From the NCBI RefSeq assembly GCF_000425165.1, contig NZ_KE384321.1, positions 6,235-70,234 on the forward strand: a stretch of 64,000 nt of DNA, given 5' to 3'. Under the pieces are notes generated by a model, which saw only the letters and a program-made list of their open reading frames with translations, was not told where the DNA came from and searched no databases. The translations under genes were made by a program, and so were the position numbers. Below, in pieces: positions 8,583 through 18,653 of the stretch. The first letter of the stretch is position 1. Each line of letters starts with the position of its first letter. Origin of the DNA: Photobacterium halotolerans DSM 18316. Its GTDB lineage: Bacteria; Pseudomonadota; Gammaproteobacteria; Enterobacterales; Vibrionaceae.

Positions 8583-9314
8583 GTCTGTGTTCCCTTTACT
8601 GTTATTGACTGAATTTACGACGAAAACCTCTGGCTGTCATGCCTTGGTATAACGTAAACAGACACGCAAAAACAATAGATGGTAAAGACAATCGCGTCGA
8701 TGGCCGTTTACGGAAAAGCGCGGCTTTGCCCTGTGATGCAGGGTGAAATATTTAAATGATTTGAGGAATCAGGCTGATGTATTTGACGTCAGAGAAGGTA
8801 AAGATGAAGTAATCTGAAGCGAAAAAAATCGGGGCTGTGAAGCCCCGCACTCAAGGAACCATTGTTCAGTTTCTTATTATAATTCCGTTGGCTTACGGCA
8901 TGATGCCGCAAGGCCTTATACCTTAAGAGTATCCAATCGTTCTAAATATGGCGAGCGATCACCCTGATATTGCGGAAAAATCACGTTATGATCACGGTAA
9001 CTCTTCAAAATTTATCCCAACCCAAGCACAGCACGAGCGCTGGTACGGCGTACTCGGTTTAAATCCAGAGCCAGTTCAATCAATTATGCTGTACTGCCAG
9101 CCTGATACCTGTCTGCGACAGACCTGACCGGGTTCACCGGCACTGAGCCTCTATGGCAGGGCTGAAAAGCATACCTTTTCCTATATCGGCTGACAATTTC
9201 TCCTTGCGGATTTATTGCCTGAACAGTTTGAATGCCTGATTCTGGCGGATTCGTCACGCTGGCGAAAGGATTTCATCAACGACCGATCCGCTTTAATCAG
9301 CCCACCCCACGCGC
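8583..9314. other. long intergenic region with a possible gene remnant
   Basis: About 730 bases without a clear gene. It contains a Rho-independent hairpin (8822-8847), a 59-codon frame on the plus strand (8948-9127) and, beyond its stop, further protein-like but interrupted reading (for example LLPEQFECLILADSSRW then RKDFINDRSALISPPH, about 9211-9320). This looks like a decayed coding region of unknown family rather than regulatory DNA. Confidence 0.4.
8822..8847 (-). terminator. Rho-independent terminator
   Basis: Perfect 7-bp stem CGGGGCT / AGCCCCG with a GTGA loop; on the minus strand it is followed by a run of seven T. It points away from the lipoprotein gene at 9315-9620, which is the nearest minus-strand gene upstream. 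Confidence 0.65.
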
Positions 9315-9322
9315 TTATCGCC
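8948..9322 (+). pseudogene. possible decayed gene, family unknown
   Basis: A 59-codon open frame (8948-9127) begins MASDHPDIAEKSRYDHG and includes HERWYGVLGLNPEPVQSIM. After its TGA, protein-like sequence continues in other frames to about 9320. I do not recognise the family. The mixture of plausible protein sequence and stops suggests a broken gene. No ribosome site is evident. Confidence is low. Confidence 0.25.
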
Positions 9323-9620
9323 AGGACATCCGACAGAAACTGGTTTTATTATTGCCATTATCTTCCAGGATGAGATCGAACGGCAATAAAGCGGTATCTA
9401 AAGCAGCCGACGTCACTATATCTGCAACGGAAAGTGGAATAGTGACAACAATGATGGGTGGAAATGCCAGAAGCGCATAAACATTACAGTCTGCATTATC
9501 TACAGCATATTCAAGGCCACCGTAAGGCTGCCCGACCTGATAACCCGAGCCAACTCTCGACGCGATACTTGAACAACCGGTTAATATACAAACGTATAGC
9601 AATAGACTGACCCATTTCAT
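9315..9620 (-). CDS. YceK/YidQ-type lipoprotein (DUF1375)
   Basis: 101 residues with a lipoprotein signal peptide: MKWVSLLLYVCILTGC, lipobox LTGC with Cys16 as the lipidation site. The mature part (YGGLEYAVDNADCN, FPPIIVVTIPLSVADIVTSAALDTALLPFDL) matches the DUF1375 family, in which a conserved 'D...LDT.LLP.D' stretch follows a hydrophobic segment. Members are small outer-membrane lipoproteins of unknown function. It is a single gene ending near the terminator at 8822. Confidence 0.75.
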   Translation of the reverse strand: MKWVSLLLYVCILTGCSSIASRVGSGYQVGQPYGGLEYAVDNADCNVYALLAFPPIIVVTIPLSVADIVTSAALDTALLPFDLILEDNGNNKTSFCRMSWR

Positions 9621-9720
9621 GAATACATATGCCTTTGATTTTATTCAACATGAGCCTTCTATATCATGTTTTTCAATCAAAGCGTTCTGCCATAGAAACT
9701 TATGGAGTGCATCTCGCAAG

Positions 9721-9743
9721 AAAAACGGCCCCGCAGGGCCGTT
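9721..9743 (-). terminator. Rho-independent terminator of the EamA gene
   Basis: Stem AACGGCCC / GGGCCGTT with a CGCA loop, followed on the minus strand by TTT and a C-containing tail. It lies about 55 bases after the stop of the EamA-family gene. Confidence 0.7.
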
Positions 9744-9798
9744 GTCATTCATATATGGAGAGCAAGTATTATTAACATTTGTTCATTGCCATTGGGTT

Positions 9799-10689
9799 TT
9801 ATGCCTGCTGCCGGGCAGCACGACTTTTTGCCCGTATCAGTCGTCCCCCTAAAATACAGCATGTCAAACCGAGAAAAATCAGTCCTGCGCCTGCCATTTC
9901 TGTTTCAGTCATGCGCTCGTTCAGTACCAGTGTGGATGTGAACATCCCGACGACGGGAATGAGCAAAGCAAAAGGCGTCACTGTGGCTGCGGGATAGCTT
10001 TTCAGTAAATGCCCCCACAATGCGAAGGCCAGCAACGTTGAAATATAGCTCACGTAAAGCAGTGCCAGCCATGTGTCCGACGTGGCAGCGAGCAGCACAT
10101 CCAAAGGCTGTGCCGTTTCTGTGAAATACGAGATTAACAGCAAAGGCAGCGGAGGAACCACACTGACCCATACCATAAAGTGAAGCAAATTGACGCCTTG
10201 CATCCGCTTCATCATGGTGTTGGCGGTTGCCCAGCAAAAAGCGGCCGCCAGAATCATCATCAGGCCCATGGCCGTAATGTTGCCGTCGGCATCAAGAAAA
10301 AACAGCCCAAAACCTGCCACGGCAACCAGGATGCCGAGTGCCTGATACCGACTGACCATTTCTTTATATAGTAAGACACTCAAACTAATAGTGAAAAACA
10401 CCTGAGCTTGCAATATCAGGGATGATAAGCCGGCTGAAGCATCCGCTTTCATGGCGATAAACAGTAAGCCGAATTTCAGCACACCCAGAAATACGCCGAC
10501 ACCCAGCACATTCCATACGGACGTTTTCGGGAAGGGGATGAAAAACACAGCCGGGACAGCCACCACAGCAAATCGTAATGCAGAAAATAATATCGGCGGC
10601 AGTGTTTCCAGCCCTATCTTAATGACAGAAAAATTGACACCCCAAATGACGACAACCAGCAGCGCAATAACCATGTCCCTTGATTTCAT
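9799..10689 (-). CDS. EamA-family (drug/metabolite) transporter
   Basis: 296 residues forming ten predicted membrane helices in two EamA repeats. Typical marks are VVIWGVNFSVIKIGLETLPP at the start of the first repeat and FCWATANTMMKRM at the start of the second. This is the DMT superfamily; members export amino acids or other metabolites from the cytoplasm, but the substrate cannot be read here. AGGAACGGG lies before the ATG. The gene sits just downstream of the O-methyltransferase gene (28 bases) and probably shares its transcript. Confidence 0.85.
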   Translation of the reverse strand: MKSRDMVIALLVVVIWGVNFSVIKIGLETLPPILFSALRFAVVAVPAVFFIPFPKTSVWNVLGVGVFLGVLKFGLLFIAMKADASAGLSSLILQAQVFFTISLSVLLYKEMVSRYQALGILVAVAGFGLFFLDADGNITAMGLMMILAAAFCWATANTMMKRMQGVNLLHFMVWVSVVPPLPLLLISYFTETAQPLDVLLAATSDTWLALLYVSYISTLLAFALWGHLLKSYPAATVTPFALLIPVVGMFTSTLVLNERMTETEMAGAGLIFLGLTCCILGGRLIRAKSRAARQQA

Positions 10690-10717
10690 TTACCCGTTCC
10701 TTCTTCGAGCTTCGCGT

Positions 10718-11329
10718 TCATGCTTTATACACGACAAACTCACCTTTACCGACAGGCAACAGACAGGTCGTTAACCCTTCCCGGCGGCACAGATAGTCGG
10801 TGAAGGCTTCGAGTTCATGACGATGTGAAATCGCATTGTCACACACTAATACCCCACCGGCTGAGAGTTTACTTAGCAGCAGGTCAATATAATCCATGTA
10901 AGCTGAACGATCGGCGTCGAGAAAAATAAAATCAAAGCTCAGATCTGTGCTTTGTATGAATTCGCCGGCATCTGCCTGAATCTGTTCGATACGATCCTGT
11001 AATCCGGCCCGTACGAAGTTTTCTGTCGCCATTGTGATTTTATCTGTCTGCTTTTCAACGGTTACCACTTTGCCTGCAGCGGGCAGTGACGAAGCCAGCC
11101 ACAGGGTTGAGTAACCATTGGACGTGCCAATTTCCAGTACATTCACAGCACGTGTCGCCTTCACCATGACAGAGAGGAACTCACCTGTGTCCCGGGTAAT
11201 ATTCAGCAGTTTTTTCGATCGGTCTGATTCAGTTGCGTCATTTTGTTCACCTAACGCCTCTAACTCAGCCAGTAATAATGCTAACGACATCCATTTCTCC
11301 CCGCTCATCATTTCGTGCGGATCAAACAT
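10718..11329 (-). CDS. SAM-dependent O-methyltransferase (family 3 type)
   Basis: About 203 residues from the ATG at 11329 (MFDPHEMMSG). The frame is open to a GTG at 11374 that has no ribosome site, and a further ATG 24 bases downstream of 11329 is also possible. The Rossmann SAM site is clear: VLEIGTSNGYSTLWLA, then VVTVEK, then FDFIFLDADRSAYMDYID with the metal-binding DAD. This is the pattern of catechol/caffeoyl-CoA-type O-methyltransferases. The substrate is unknown. Confidence 0.8.
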   Translation of the reverse strand: MFDPHEMMSGEKWMSLALLLAELEALGEQNDATESDRSKKLLNITRDTGEFLSVMVKATRAVNVLEIGTSNGYSTLWLASSLPAAGKVVTVEKQTDKITMATENFVRAGLQDRIEQIQADAGEFIQSTDLSFDFIFLDADRSAYMDYIDLLLSKLSAGGVLVCDNAISHRHELEAFTDYLCRREGLTTCLLPVGKGEFVVYKA

Positions 11330-11407
11330 CCGCCCAACAATCATATGAACATGGAAACATATCAATGGCATCACATTTCATCAACTATAACCGCGTATAG
11401 CAGACAT

Positions 11408-11432
11408 AAAAAAAAGGCTGCCAAAGGCAGCC
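11408..11432 (-). terminator. Rho-independent terminator
   Basis: Perfect stem GGCTGCC / GGCAGCC with AAA loop, followed on the minus strand by a run of T. It lies after the lipoprotein gene at 11551-11934 and before the O-methyltransferase gene, so it isolates the two. Confidence 0.8.
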
Positions 11433-11550
11433 AAGCATCACAACTTATAGGGTTTGGTAACCCATTCTTATACCGTTCAACATCTTTCTGTTACTGGCAG
11501 ATTGATGTATCAGTATAAAGAGACGACTGTATGATGCTGAGTATTAAACA

Positions 11551-11934
11551 TTATTTTGTCAGAGAGCACGGCGTTATCCGATTTTCTTTGTACCCGCACA
11601 TCACAGGATAAGTCCCCGCCTGCTTGAGATCCGGGGAATCCTCCAGCACATGATCTTTATAATGACGCCAGGTGTATTCCGCCATCAGCACACAGTAGCG
11701 GGGATCGGTATCTTTTTCGCACTGCTGCCTTGCCCGTAACAATGCCGACATCTCTACTTCGCACTGATAAATCTGGGCCTCATCCTTGTAAAGCTCTCTG
11801 CACAGCGACAAAGGCTCCTCGGCGGCGTTTGCTTGCACGGCATTTTGCGAAATATCCCGCCAATGTACCTGAGATGAAGAACAGGCCGTGAGCAAACAGA
11901 AAAACGGTATGATCAGCAACCACTGAAATCGCAT
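11551..11934 (-). CDS. hypothetical lipoprotein
   Basis: 127 residues from the ATG at 11934 with AAGGAAGGG upstream. The N-terminus MRFQWLLIIPFFCLLTAC is a lipoprotein signal peptide with lipobox LTAC. The mature part has six cysteines (for example CRELYKDEAQIYQCEVE, QQCEKDTDPRYC), spaced as if forming disulfides in the periplasm. I do not recognise the family. It is a single gene with its own terminator. Confidence 0.65.
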   Translation of the reverse strand: MRFQWLLIIPFFCLLTACSSSQVHWRDISQNAVQANAAEEPLSLCRELYKDEAQIYQCEVEMSALLRARQQCEKDTDPRYCVLMAEYTWRHYKDHVLEDSPDLKQAGTYPVMCGYKENRITPCSLTK

Positions 11935-12143
11935 TGTCAGCCCTTCCTTTTGCATTGAACGCTATAAAATGGCGACCGTTCAGGAAAAATTCATAAATGC
12001 ACAATAGTGAATGCAAAAGGTGATGGGCGACTCAGTGCGGCAGCCATAACGGCTTATTCGTGATAACAAGGACACCTGCCCGGCATGCAGACAGGCCGGA
12101 TAACACATCAGCGTGCAATTAATAAGTAAGCTAATTACAGATA

Positions 12144-12177
12144 CGGCAGGTGCTCGCCTTCATCTGAGCACCTGCCG
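12144..12177 (-). terminator. long hairpin at the helicase gene 3' end
   Basis: Perfect 12-bp stem CGGCAGGTGCTC / GAGCACCTGCCG with a 10-base loop, overlapping the last codons and stop of the helicase gene. It lacks a good T run on the minus strand, so it may act as an mRNA 3' stabiliser or a weak terminator. Confidence 0.5.
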
Positions 12178-14520
12178 ACGCGCGTGGGACACCGCAATCA
12201 AACGTTTAACCAGCACAGATTTTTTACTGTCCGCTGCCGTTTCCAGATCACGTAACAAGCGGGTAATTTCTGCGTCAAGGTAACGGGCATTTTTGGTTCG
12301 GATCAAGGAACGAATCACCTTCTCGGCGTTATCAGGCAAAGGCTGCTCAATGGCCCACAGGTAGCTGTAAGCAGCAGTGTTGACATGATTGGCCTGACTG
12401 GCCTTGGCATGGTTAAGGCTATGGTTGTTTGCCCTGGATAGCGTTTTGTGTGGCGTGCGACTGCTCGCACTTTGCGCTGCATCTGCGGCCCGGCCGACAC
12501 GTTCATAATACCTTTCCGTCACCGGGTATTGTGCAGCGGGTAATGGCCCGTTCTGATACAGGGCTGGCCCAATGGCTTTGGCCTGCTCAATGGCGGCTTC
12601 CCGAACGAAGGTACTGGCATTACGTTTGCCTTTCTTTTCCGCATCGGTGTAATAGACAGCCGAATACGCTTTCGCCCGCGTTAACGCAACATAAGCCAAT
12701 CGCCGCTCTTCTTCCTTATCTGTTTTCATGTCTGTGGCTGCCGGATTACGATACGGAAAGGCATCTTTATCCCAGAACGGCAGGAACACACGCTGGTATT
12801 CACACCCTTTTGCCCGGAATATAGTGGTGACTTGCACGCTGGCCGAACGCGGCTTCTGATCTGCCTGTCCCTGACCGGTATCGCGGGATTGCGCCGTGTA
12901 GAACTCAAAATACTGTAAGGCTTTTTCGCAGCGTTGATCCATAGACTCCAGCACGGTTGATACCGCATCCAGCCTGTCTATCGCTTCTTCTATCTCACTG
13001 GCTGTGGCTTCGGTTTTCCATATCCAGCTGTCCAGCCCGCTTTCGCGCCGATACTGCTCAAACACATCAAATGCTTTCTGCCCGCCTTTGCGCTGCAACC
13101 GGGTAAAAAGCTCAAGGCGTTCAATCAGGTTATCCAGTTTCAGATTAGGGTTCACCTGGGCATGTCGCTCAGCAAAACCAACCCAGCGACTATCCGGTAT
13201 TTTCACCAGTTGATCACATAATGGTCTGAGCGCTTTATTGGGTACGTAACAATGGGGAAACGACAGCAGGCTGAACAGCAGTGCGGATCTGTCCTGATCA
13301 TTTAACTGGGCAAATCGCCCGATGGCCAGGGTCATGACTTCCATCAGTAAGCGCACTTCGCGGCTGTTTGCCAGCACAGAAGGTACAGGCATGTGGTACG
13401 GAATCTGTTTGCTGAGAAACGCCAGTTCAAACAGCAGCGTCTGAGACCAGCGCCTGACCAGAATGGCGATGTCGTCCGGCTGACCACCCTGTTCAATATA
13501 CGCCTGTACCGCACTGACAATTTCCCCCACCTGCCGGGGCGAGCCTATCAGGTTAACCTGAGTATCAGGGATATTGTCAGCGGGCACGGTCAGAAAATCT
13601 GAAAAGCGTGCCTGGTTATGCGCAATCAGATGGCTGGCGGCCAGCGCCAGGCTATGACCAAAGCGAAAAGTCTGCGACAGCGAATAGACCTGCGCGGGGG
13701 CAAAGTCACGTTCGAAATTCAGCATGAACTGCGGCGCACTGCCCCGCCAGGTGTAAATGCACTGATCCACATCGCCCACGGCAATCAGCTGACAGTCAGG
13801 CCCAAGCAACTGCTTCAGTAACCGGTACTGCGCATTGTTGATATCCTGAAATTCATCTACCACCAGTAATCGGCACTGTTGCTGACAATGCGCACGCAGT
13901 GAGGCATTTTGTTCAAGCAGTGACACGACAGTCACCAGCCAGTCATCAAAAAACAGTAACTTCTGCGCCTGCCGCAAGTGTTCAAAGGCTGTGTAGGCAT
14001 CCAGAATGAAGCGATAGTCATTGTTGATGCCCGCCATGGCAAATACTTCATGAGGCGGCAACATATGCGCTTTCACCAGACCGACAAAACTAAGCAGCAG
14101 TTCAAGGGTTTTCGGCTCTTTCAATTGCTGCTGTTTGCTGTAAGCCGTCTCTTTCCCCGCCATTTGTCGCAGCACTTGTTTCGCCAGACTTTTGTCGTTT
14201 TCGCCGGGATTGAAATCAACACGGTATCCGGTTTCAGCCAGGTAACCCGACTGATTCAACACCCGCAGACAGAAACTGTGGAAGGTATGAACAGGGACAG
14301 GCTGAGTAATGCCGGACTGGTTGAGTTTCTGCTGAAAATCACGGCGTATATCGCTGTTAAACATCAGGACCAGCATCTCGCTGGCCGGTCGCATGTCGAG
14401 CTGAGTCTGAATCAGGCCGACAAGGGTCGTCGTTTTACCCGTCCCCGCACCGGCAATACATAAGGCATTTCCCTCGCGATGCTGAATAAAACACTGCTGC
14501 TCGGATGTAAAATGCATCAT
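12160..14520 (-). CDS. UvrD/Rep-family superfamily I DNA helicase
   Basis: 786 residues. Helicase motifs appear in order: Walker A GAGTGKTTTL (residues 22-31), motif Ia, motif II VVDEFQD with Gln following, motif III GDVDQCIYTWRGS, motif IV SLSQTFRFG, and motifs V/VI VTTIFRAKGCEYQRVFLP and RRLAYVALTRAK. These give an ATP-dependent 3'-5' helicase. The last 110 residues, after the helicase core, are an Ala/Ser/Asn-rich stretch followed by a basic helical end (RTKNARYLDAEITRLLRDL) that I do not match to UvrD, Rep or RecB. It stands alone, so its repair pathway cannot be named. Confidence 0.88.
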   Translation of the reverse strand: MMHFTSEQQCFIQHREGNALCIAGAGTGKTTTLVGLIQTQLDMRPASEMLVLMFNSDIRRDFQQKLNQSGITQPVPVHTFHSFCLRVLNQSGYLAETGYRVDFNPGENDKSLAKQVLRQMAGKETAYSKQQQLKEPKTLELLLSFVGLVKAHMLPPHEVFAMAGINNDYRFILDAYTAFEHLRQAQKLLFFDDWLVTVVSLLEQNASLRAHCQQQCRLLVVDEFQDINNAQYRLLKQLLGPDCQLIAVGDVDQCIYTWRGSAPQFMLNFERDFAPAQVYSLSQTFRFGHSLALAASHLIAHNQARFSDFLTVPADNIPDTQVNLIGSPRQVGEIVSAVQAYIEQGGQPDDIAILVRRWSQTLLFELAFLSKQIPYHMPVPSVLANSREVRLLMEVMTLAIGRFAQLNDQDRSALLFSLLSFPHCYVPNKALRPLCDQLVKIPDSRWVGFAERHAQVNPNLKLDNLIERLELFTRLQRKGGQKAFDVFEQYRRESGLDSWIWKTEATASEIEEAIDRLDAVSTVLESMDQRCEKALQYFEFYTAQSRDTGQGQADQKPRSASVQVTTIFRAKGCEYQRVFLPFWDKDAFPYRNPAATDMKTDKEEERRLAYVALTRAKAYSAVYYTDAEKKGKRNASTFVREAAIEQAKAIGPALYQNGPLPAAQYPVTERYYERVGRAADAAQSASSRTPHKTLSRANNHSLNHAKASQANHVNTAAYSYLWAIEQPLPDNAEKVIRSLIRTKNARYLDAEITRLLRDLETAADSKKSVLVKRLIAVSHARRQVLR

Positions 14521-14670
14521 GTACCGTTTTTACCTGTTGGTCTGAAAGGACAGTGATTTTGCCACAGTTCGGCCCGTCGCACTAACACCTGTCAGTCTTT
14601 TGCGATTACCACTGAAAATTCAGGCAAAATAGCGGTACTGTTGCATTTAGCGTCACTCAGAGAAACATCG

Positions 14671-14686
14671 AGGCAAACGTTTGCTT
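14671..14686 (+). promoter_or_regulatory. PurR operator upstream of purC
   Basis: AGGCAAACGTTTGCTT, a near-perfect match to the PurR palindrome (ACGCAAACGTTTGCGT in the known enterobacterial form; 13 of 16 positions agree). It lies about 120 bases before the purC start, where purine-biosynthesis genes usually carry it. Repression by PurR with hypoxanthine or guanine is the expected control. Confidence 0.8.
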
Positions 14687-14806
14687 TTTTGCTGAAAGGG
14701 GAAAACACTTCTGCTATCATCTGCCTCGCCAACAGGATATGCGCTGATTGGGCGACACCCAAACAGCGATTTTCATCGAATTGACTCTTGAAATAGGAAC
14801 TTCACC

Positions 14807-15910
14807 ATGAGCCTTGCTGATCAAGTTCTTGCTGTAAATGATGATCTCCCAATCCGTACCGACCAGCCGGTTCACAGCGGTAAAGTCCGCTCCGTATACT
14901 GGCTGACTGAGGCTGACAGCCGCCGGCTGATTGAAGAGAAAGGCTACAATGTTCGCCCGGATGCGCCTTTGGCAATCATGGTTATCAGCGATCGTATTTC
15001 TGCGTTCGACTGCATCTGGCATGGTGAAGGTGGCCTGAAAGGTGTACCGGGTAAAGGTGCAGCACTGAATGCGATTTCCAATCACTGGTTCCGCCTGTTC
15101 CGCGAGAAAGGCCTGGCAGACAGCCATATTCTGGATATCCCTCACCCGTTTGTCTGGATCGTTCAGAAAGCCCGCCCAATCAAAGTAGAAGCTATCTGCC
15201 GCCAGTACATCACAGGCTCCATGTGGCGTGCCTATGCGAACGGCGACCGTGAATTTTGCGGCATTCAGGTGCCTGATGGCCTGACCAAAGATCAGAAGTT
15301 GCCAGAGGTTCTGATCACCCCATCCACCAAAGGGATTCTGCACGACATTCCGGGCGTACCCGCTGTGGATGACGTTAATGTCACGCGCAACGACTTGCTG
15401 AACAATTATCAGGCCTTCAATTTCAGCCAGCCAGAAGATATTGATCACTACGAAGTGCTGCTGAAAGAAGGGTTTGCTGTTATCAGCGACGCGTTAGCGC
15501 AACTTGACCAGATTTTTGTCGATACAAAATTTGAGTTCGGTTATGTCACCGACGCACAAGGCCAGGAAAAGATGATCTACATGGATGAAGTCGGCACACC
15601 GGACTCATCCCGCATCTGGGATGGTCCTTCATACCGCGAAGGCAAGATAGTCGAAAACTCTAAAGAAGATTTCCGCCAGTTACTGCTGAACCACTTCCCT
15701 GATCCGGACATTCTGCTGAACAAAGAACGCATGGATGAGCGTGAAGCACTGGCCCGTGACAATGCGCTGCCTGAAGATGTACTGATGCAGGTTTCCCGCA
15801 TTTACACCGGCATTGCCGAGAAAGTTACAGGCAAAAAAATCGAGCTTAGCGGTAACCCGAAGGAAGAAATCATCACTGTGCTACGCAATGAGTATGGCCT
15901 GATCGACTAA
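14807..15910 (+). CDS. purC: phosphoribosylaminoimidazole-succinocarboxamide synthase
   Basis: 367 residues of SAICAR synthetase, which joins aspartate to CAIR with ATP in purine synthesis. Recognisable blocks are SGKVRSVYW (nucleotide loop), [40 protein letters not shown] and the catalytic DTKFEFGYV followed by [18 protein letters not shown]. At 367 residues it is the long form found in Vibrionaceae rather than the 237-residue enterobacterial form. It is monocistronic, with a PurR box upstream and a terminator downstream. Confidence 0.95.
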   Translation: MSLADQVLAVNDDLPIRTDQPVHSGKVRSVYWLTEADSRRLIEEKGYNVRPDAPLAIMVISDRISAFDCIWHGEGGLKGVPGKGAALNAISNHWFRLFREKGLADSHILDIPHPFVWIVQKARPIKVEAICRQYITGSMWRAYANGDREFCGIQVPDGLTKDQKLPEVLITPSTKGILHDIPGVPAVDDVNVTRNDLLNNYQAFNFSQPEDIDHYEVLLKEGFAVISDALAQLDQIFVDTKFEFGYVTDAQGQEKMIYMDEVGTPDSSRIWDGPSYREGKIVENSKEDFRQLLLNHFPDPDILLNKERMDEREALARDNALPEDVLMQVSRIYTGIAEKVTGKKIELSGNPKEEIITVLRNEYGLID

Positions 15911-15931
15911 TATTCCCTTAATGGAATATCA

Positions 15932-15955
15932 GGGCAGCTTATCGCTGCCCTTTTT
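15932..15955 (+). terminator. Rho-independent terminator of purC
   Basis: Stem GGGCAGC / GCTGCCC with TTATC loop followed by TTTTT, about 20 bases after the purC stop. Confidence 0.85.
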
Positions 15956-16121
15956 CATTGTGTTCTGGGTTAATATTCGGTTCAGGAATGCATTATTCCT
16001 CACAAAATCATCCCAAAAATATATTCACCATCACAATTACATATTTTTGCTATTAAGACTTTTCGAGCCAGCGCCGACAATGGGGGAACAATAATAGCAA
16101 TTGCAGTAGTTGAGGGACTCC

Positions 16122-17990
16122 ATGAAGTTTAGCCACAAAATCGTTGCCACTTCGTCGGCAATACTGTTCGCCGCTTTAGTTCTGCTTTCCGGCATCCAGT
16201 ACGTTCACACCAGAGACGATGTGCATAAGCTGGTAGACCACAGCATTGATGAAATCGTTTCCGGCGTAAATCAAACCTTAGTCACAGAGATTGCCAGCCG
16301 TACGAAATTAGCCAATATCACCGCAGGGATCGTAGAACAAAATTTATCCCCTGATAGCATTCGCCAGATTATCAGCCAGCCTGTACTCAAAGACACCTTT
16401 GTGCTGACAGGTGTAGGGTTTGAAAAAGACGGTTCTTCCATTATCAACGACCCGTCCTGGAAGCCAGCACCAGGCTGGGATCCCCGCGCTCGTCCCTGGT
16501 ATACCCAGGCAAAAGAAGCCGGGCATATGATCATTACATCGCCATACCGGGATTCGGTTACAAACGAAATTCTGGTCTCTTTTGCAGCGCCCATCAAAGA
16601 CAACGGCCAGTTTACAGGGGCCATCTTCTTTGATGTCAGTATGAGCAAAATTGCCAATCTGATTAACCAGGCTTCTTTGTTTAATGCCGGTTATCTCTTT
16701 TTGGTCTCAGAGAAAGGTGTCATCATCGCGCACCCTGACAAAGAGTTTAATGGTAAATCACTGTCGGAAGCGTATCCCGGCATACAAATCTCTGAGCAAT
16801 CTTTAGACACAGTTTTTGATAATGAATCCGTCAATATCAGTTTCCATCAAGTGCAGGGACAAACACTGTATATAGGTGCAGTCCTGAAAACTGACATCGC
16901 GTTTGCCGCTGTCGACCAGATTAAAAACAACGCCATCACCTATTCTCTGCTGTTCATTATTATCGGTATCGTGGCTGTCTTCTTGCTGGTTAAACGCCTG
17001 ATGCGTCCTTTGGATGTTATCAATCAGGCCATGAAAAACATTGCAACCGGACAGGCCGATCTGACCCAGCGCCTGAGCACCAATACCGAGCCGGAATTTG
17101 CGTCACTGGCACAAAGTTTTAATCAGTTCACTGAACGTATGCAGCAACAGATCATACGCTCGCAAGCGCTGAGTAACGACATAATGCAAGGCACTGAGCT
17201 GACGGCTCAGGGTGCGAATCGCTCATCCGAGGCCATGAACAGCCAGCTGCAACAGCTTGAGCTGCTGGCAACGGCCATGAATGAAATGGCTTCAACATCG
17301 GCTAACGTGGCAGACAATGCGCACAGTGCTGCGTCTGCGGCCTCGGCGGCAGAACTGGCTGCACAAGAAGGCGGCGATATTGTCTCACGGACATCTGTGT
17401 CTATTCATGATTTGTCCGATCAAATTGATCAGGCTGTTGATGTCGTCAAGGAGCTGGAGTCTGCCACAGGTAACATTGAACGCATTCTTCAGGTGATCAA
17501 TGACATTGCCGATCAGACGAACCTGCTGGCACTGAATGCTGCCATTGAAGCTGCAAGGGCTGGCGATTCCGGCCGGGGTTTTGCGGTTGTCGCCGATGAA
17601 GTCCGGACACTGGCGCAACGTACTCAGCAATCGACGACCGAAATCCGTCAGATGATTGAGCAACTTCAGGCAGGCGCCAGTTCAGCCACCAGCACCATGG
17701 CGCTGAGTAAAAACACGGCCAGCGAAACCGTCGCTACGGCACAGGAAGCCGATGAAGCACTGTCGCGCATCCGTGAAGCCATTCAACAGATCAATGATAT
17801 GAATATACAAATCGCCTCGGCGGCTGAGGAGCAGAGCCTGGTTGCTGAGGATATTAATGGCAATACCATCAATATTAAGGACTTGTCGGTTCAGGTTGCA
17901 GAAACCGCCAATGAAACCAGTGTGGCGATGGAAACCCAGATCAAGAACGTGCGTGAACAAAACGCACTGATGAAGCAGTTTACTGTGTAA
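16122..17990 (+). CDS. methyl-accepting chemotaxis protein with dCache sensor
   Basis: 622 residues from the ATG at 16122; GAGGG six bases upstream decides this over an in-frame TTG at 16110. TM1 lies near residues 10-30, then a periplasmic double-Cache domain (about 35-270, with [21 protein letters not shown] typical of these sensors), TM2 (about 275-295, [15 protein letters not shown]), a HAMP linker and the signalling coiled coil with the conserved tip around [18 protein letters not shown]. The DPRxRPWY motif is frequent in Cache receptors for amino acids or carboxylates. It signals to CheA through CheW; no che genes are nearby. Confidence 0.92.
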   Translation: MKFSHKIVATSSAILFAALVLLSGIQYVHTRDDVHKLVDHSIDEIVSGVNQTLVTEIASRTKLANITAGIVEQNLSPDSIRQIISQPVLKDTFVLTGVGFEKDGSSIINDPSWKPAPGWDPRARPWYTQAKEAGHMIITSPYRDSVTNEILVSFAAPIKDNGQFTGAIFFDVSMSKIANLINQASLFNAGYLFLVSEKGVIIAHPDKEFNGKSLSEAYPGIQISEQSLDTVFDNESVNISFHQVQGQTLYIGAVLKTDIAFAAVDQIKNNAITYSLLFIIIGIVAVFLLVKRLMRPLDVINQAMKNIATGQADLTQRLSTNTEPEFASLAQSFNQFTERMQQQIIRSQALSNDIMQGTELTAQGANRSSEAMNSQLQQLELLATAMNEMASTSANVADNAHSAASAASAAELAAQEGGDIVSRTSVSIHDLSDQIDQAVDVVKELESATGNIERILQVINDIADQTNLLALNAAIEAARAGDSGRGFAVVADEVRTLAQRTQQSTTEIRQMIEQLQAGASSATSTMALSKNTASETVATAQEADEALSRIREAIQQINDMNIQIASAAEEQSLVAEDINGNTINIKDLSVQVAETANETSVAMETQIKNVREQNALMKQFTV

Positions 17991-17996
17991 GCAATG

Positions 17997-18026
17997 CAAA
18001 GCCGCCGGCAGCGACTGGCGGCTTTG
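17997..18026 (+). terminator. terminator of the chemoreceptor gene
   Basis: Perfect 10-bp stem CAAAGCCGCC / GGCGGCTTTG with a 10-base loop, seven bases after the stop, followed by a T-rich tail (CTTTCAC). It also lies between convergent genes. Confidence 0.75.
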
Positions 18027-18055
18027 CTTTCACTTTGGTTTTTTCGAAATAACGC

Positions 18056-18565
18056 CTATGACGCTCGCTGATAAACATGATCCGCGTACAGCTCACCGCC
18101 AATTTCGTATGCTTCAGGAATCTTCTTCTGTAACCTGAAACCACATTTTTCCAGCACTCGTTCTGAAGCGATATTGCCTTCTGTTACCACAGCCCTGAAC
18201 AAAACAAGCCCTAGTGCTTCTTCCGCCCAGTGAATCACTGCACGCAGGGATTCTGTGCCATAGCCTTTGCCATAAAACTCAGGCATCAGCAGATAACCCA
18301 TTTCCGCAATACCCTGATCAACAACAAAACCAGTGATACCGACTTTTTCTCCCGACGCTTTTTCTTTGATGACCAGGGTTAACCATGCGCCGCTTTCAGG
18401 CGTCCACGTCTGAAGACGTGAATGAAATTTTGCCTTTATTTCATCGTCAGATGGCGCATCAAAACATTTTTCGATTACAGCCGGTATCGTATGAAGCGCC
18501 TTAAAAAGCGGCCAGTCTGTTTCAGTGATGGGCTCTAATACTAATTGTTGTGTTGCTAAATTCAT
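18056..18565 (-). CDS. GNAT-family (RimJ/RimL-like) acetyltransferase
   Basis: 169 residues. LVLEPITETDWPLFKALH at the start and the acetyl-CoA site LLMPEFYGKGYGTESLRAVIHWA followed by NIASERVLEKCGFRLQKKIPEAYEIGG are the RimJ/RimL pattern, whose members acetylate protein N-termini or small molecules. AGAGGTGA precedes the ATG. It is convergent with the chemoreceptor gene across the shared terminator. Confidence 0.82.
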   Translation of the reverse strand: MNLATQQLVLEPITETDWPLFKALHTIPAVIEKCFDAPSDDEIKAKFHSRLQTWTPESGAWLTLVIKEKASGEKVGITGFVVDQGIAEMGYLLMPEFYGKGYGTESLRAVIHWAEEALGLVLFRAVVTEGNIASERVLEKCGFRLQKKIPEAYEIGGELYADHVYQRAS

Positions 18566-18653
18566 CCTGAATCACCTCTTAAAACTGCCTTAAGATTCAA
18601 TATTTATCTATTTTCACAATTTCGTACAACAGTAAATCTATCCCTCAGGTTAG

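Noticed and set aside
14717-15448. A 243-codon frame on the minus strand
   Set aside because: It is antisense to purC, which is unmistakable. It has no ribosome site.
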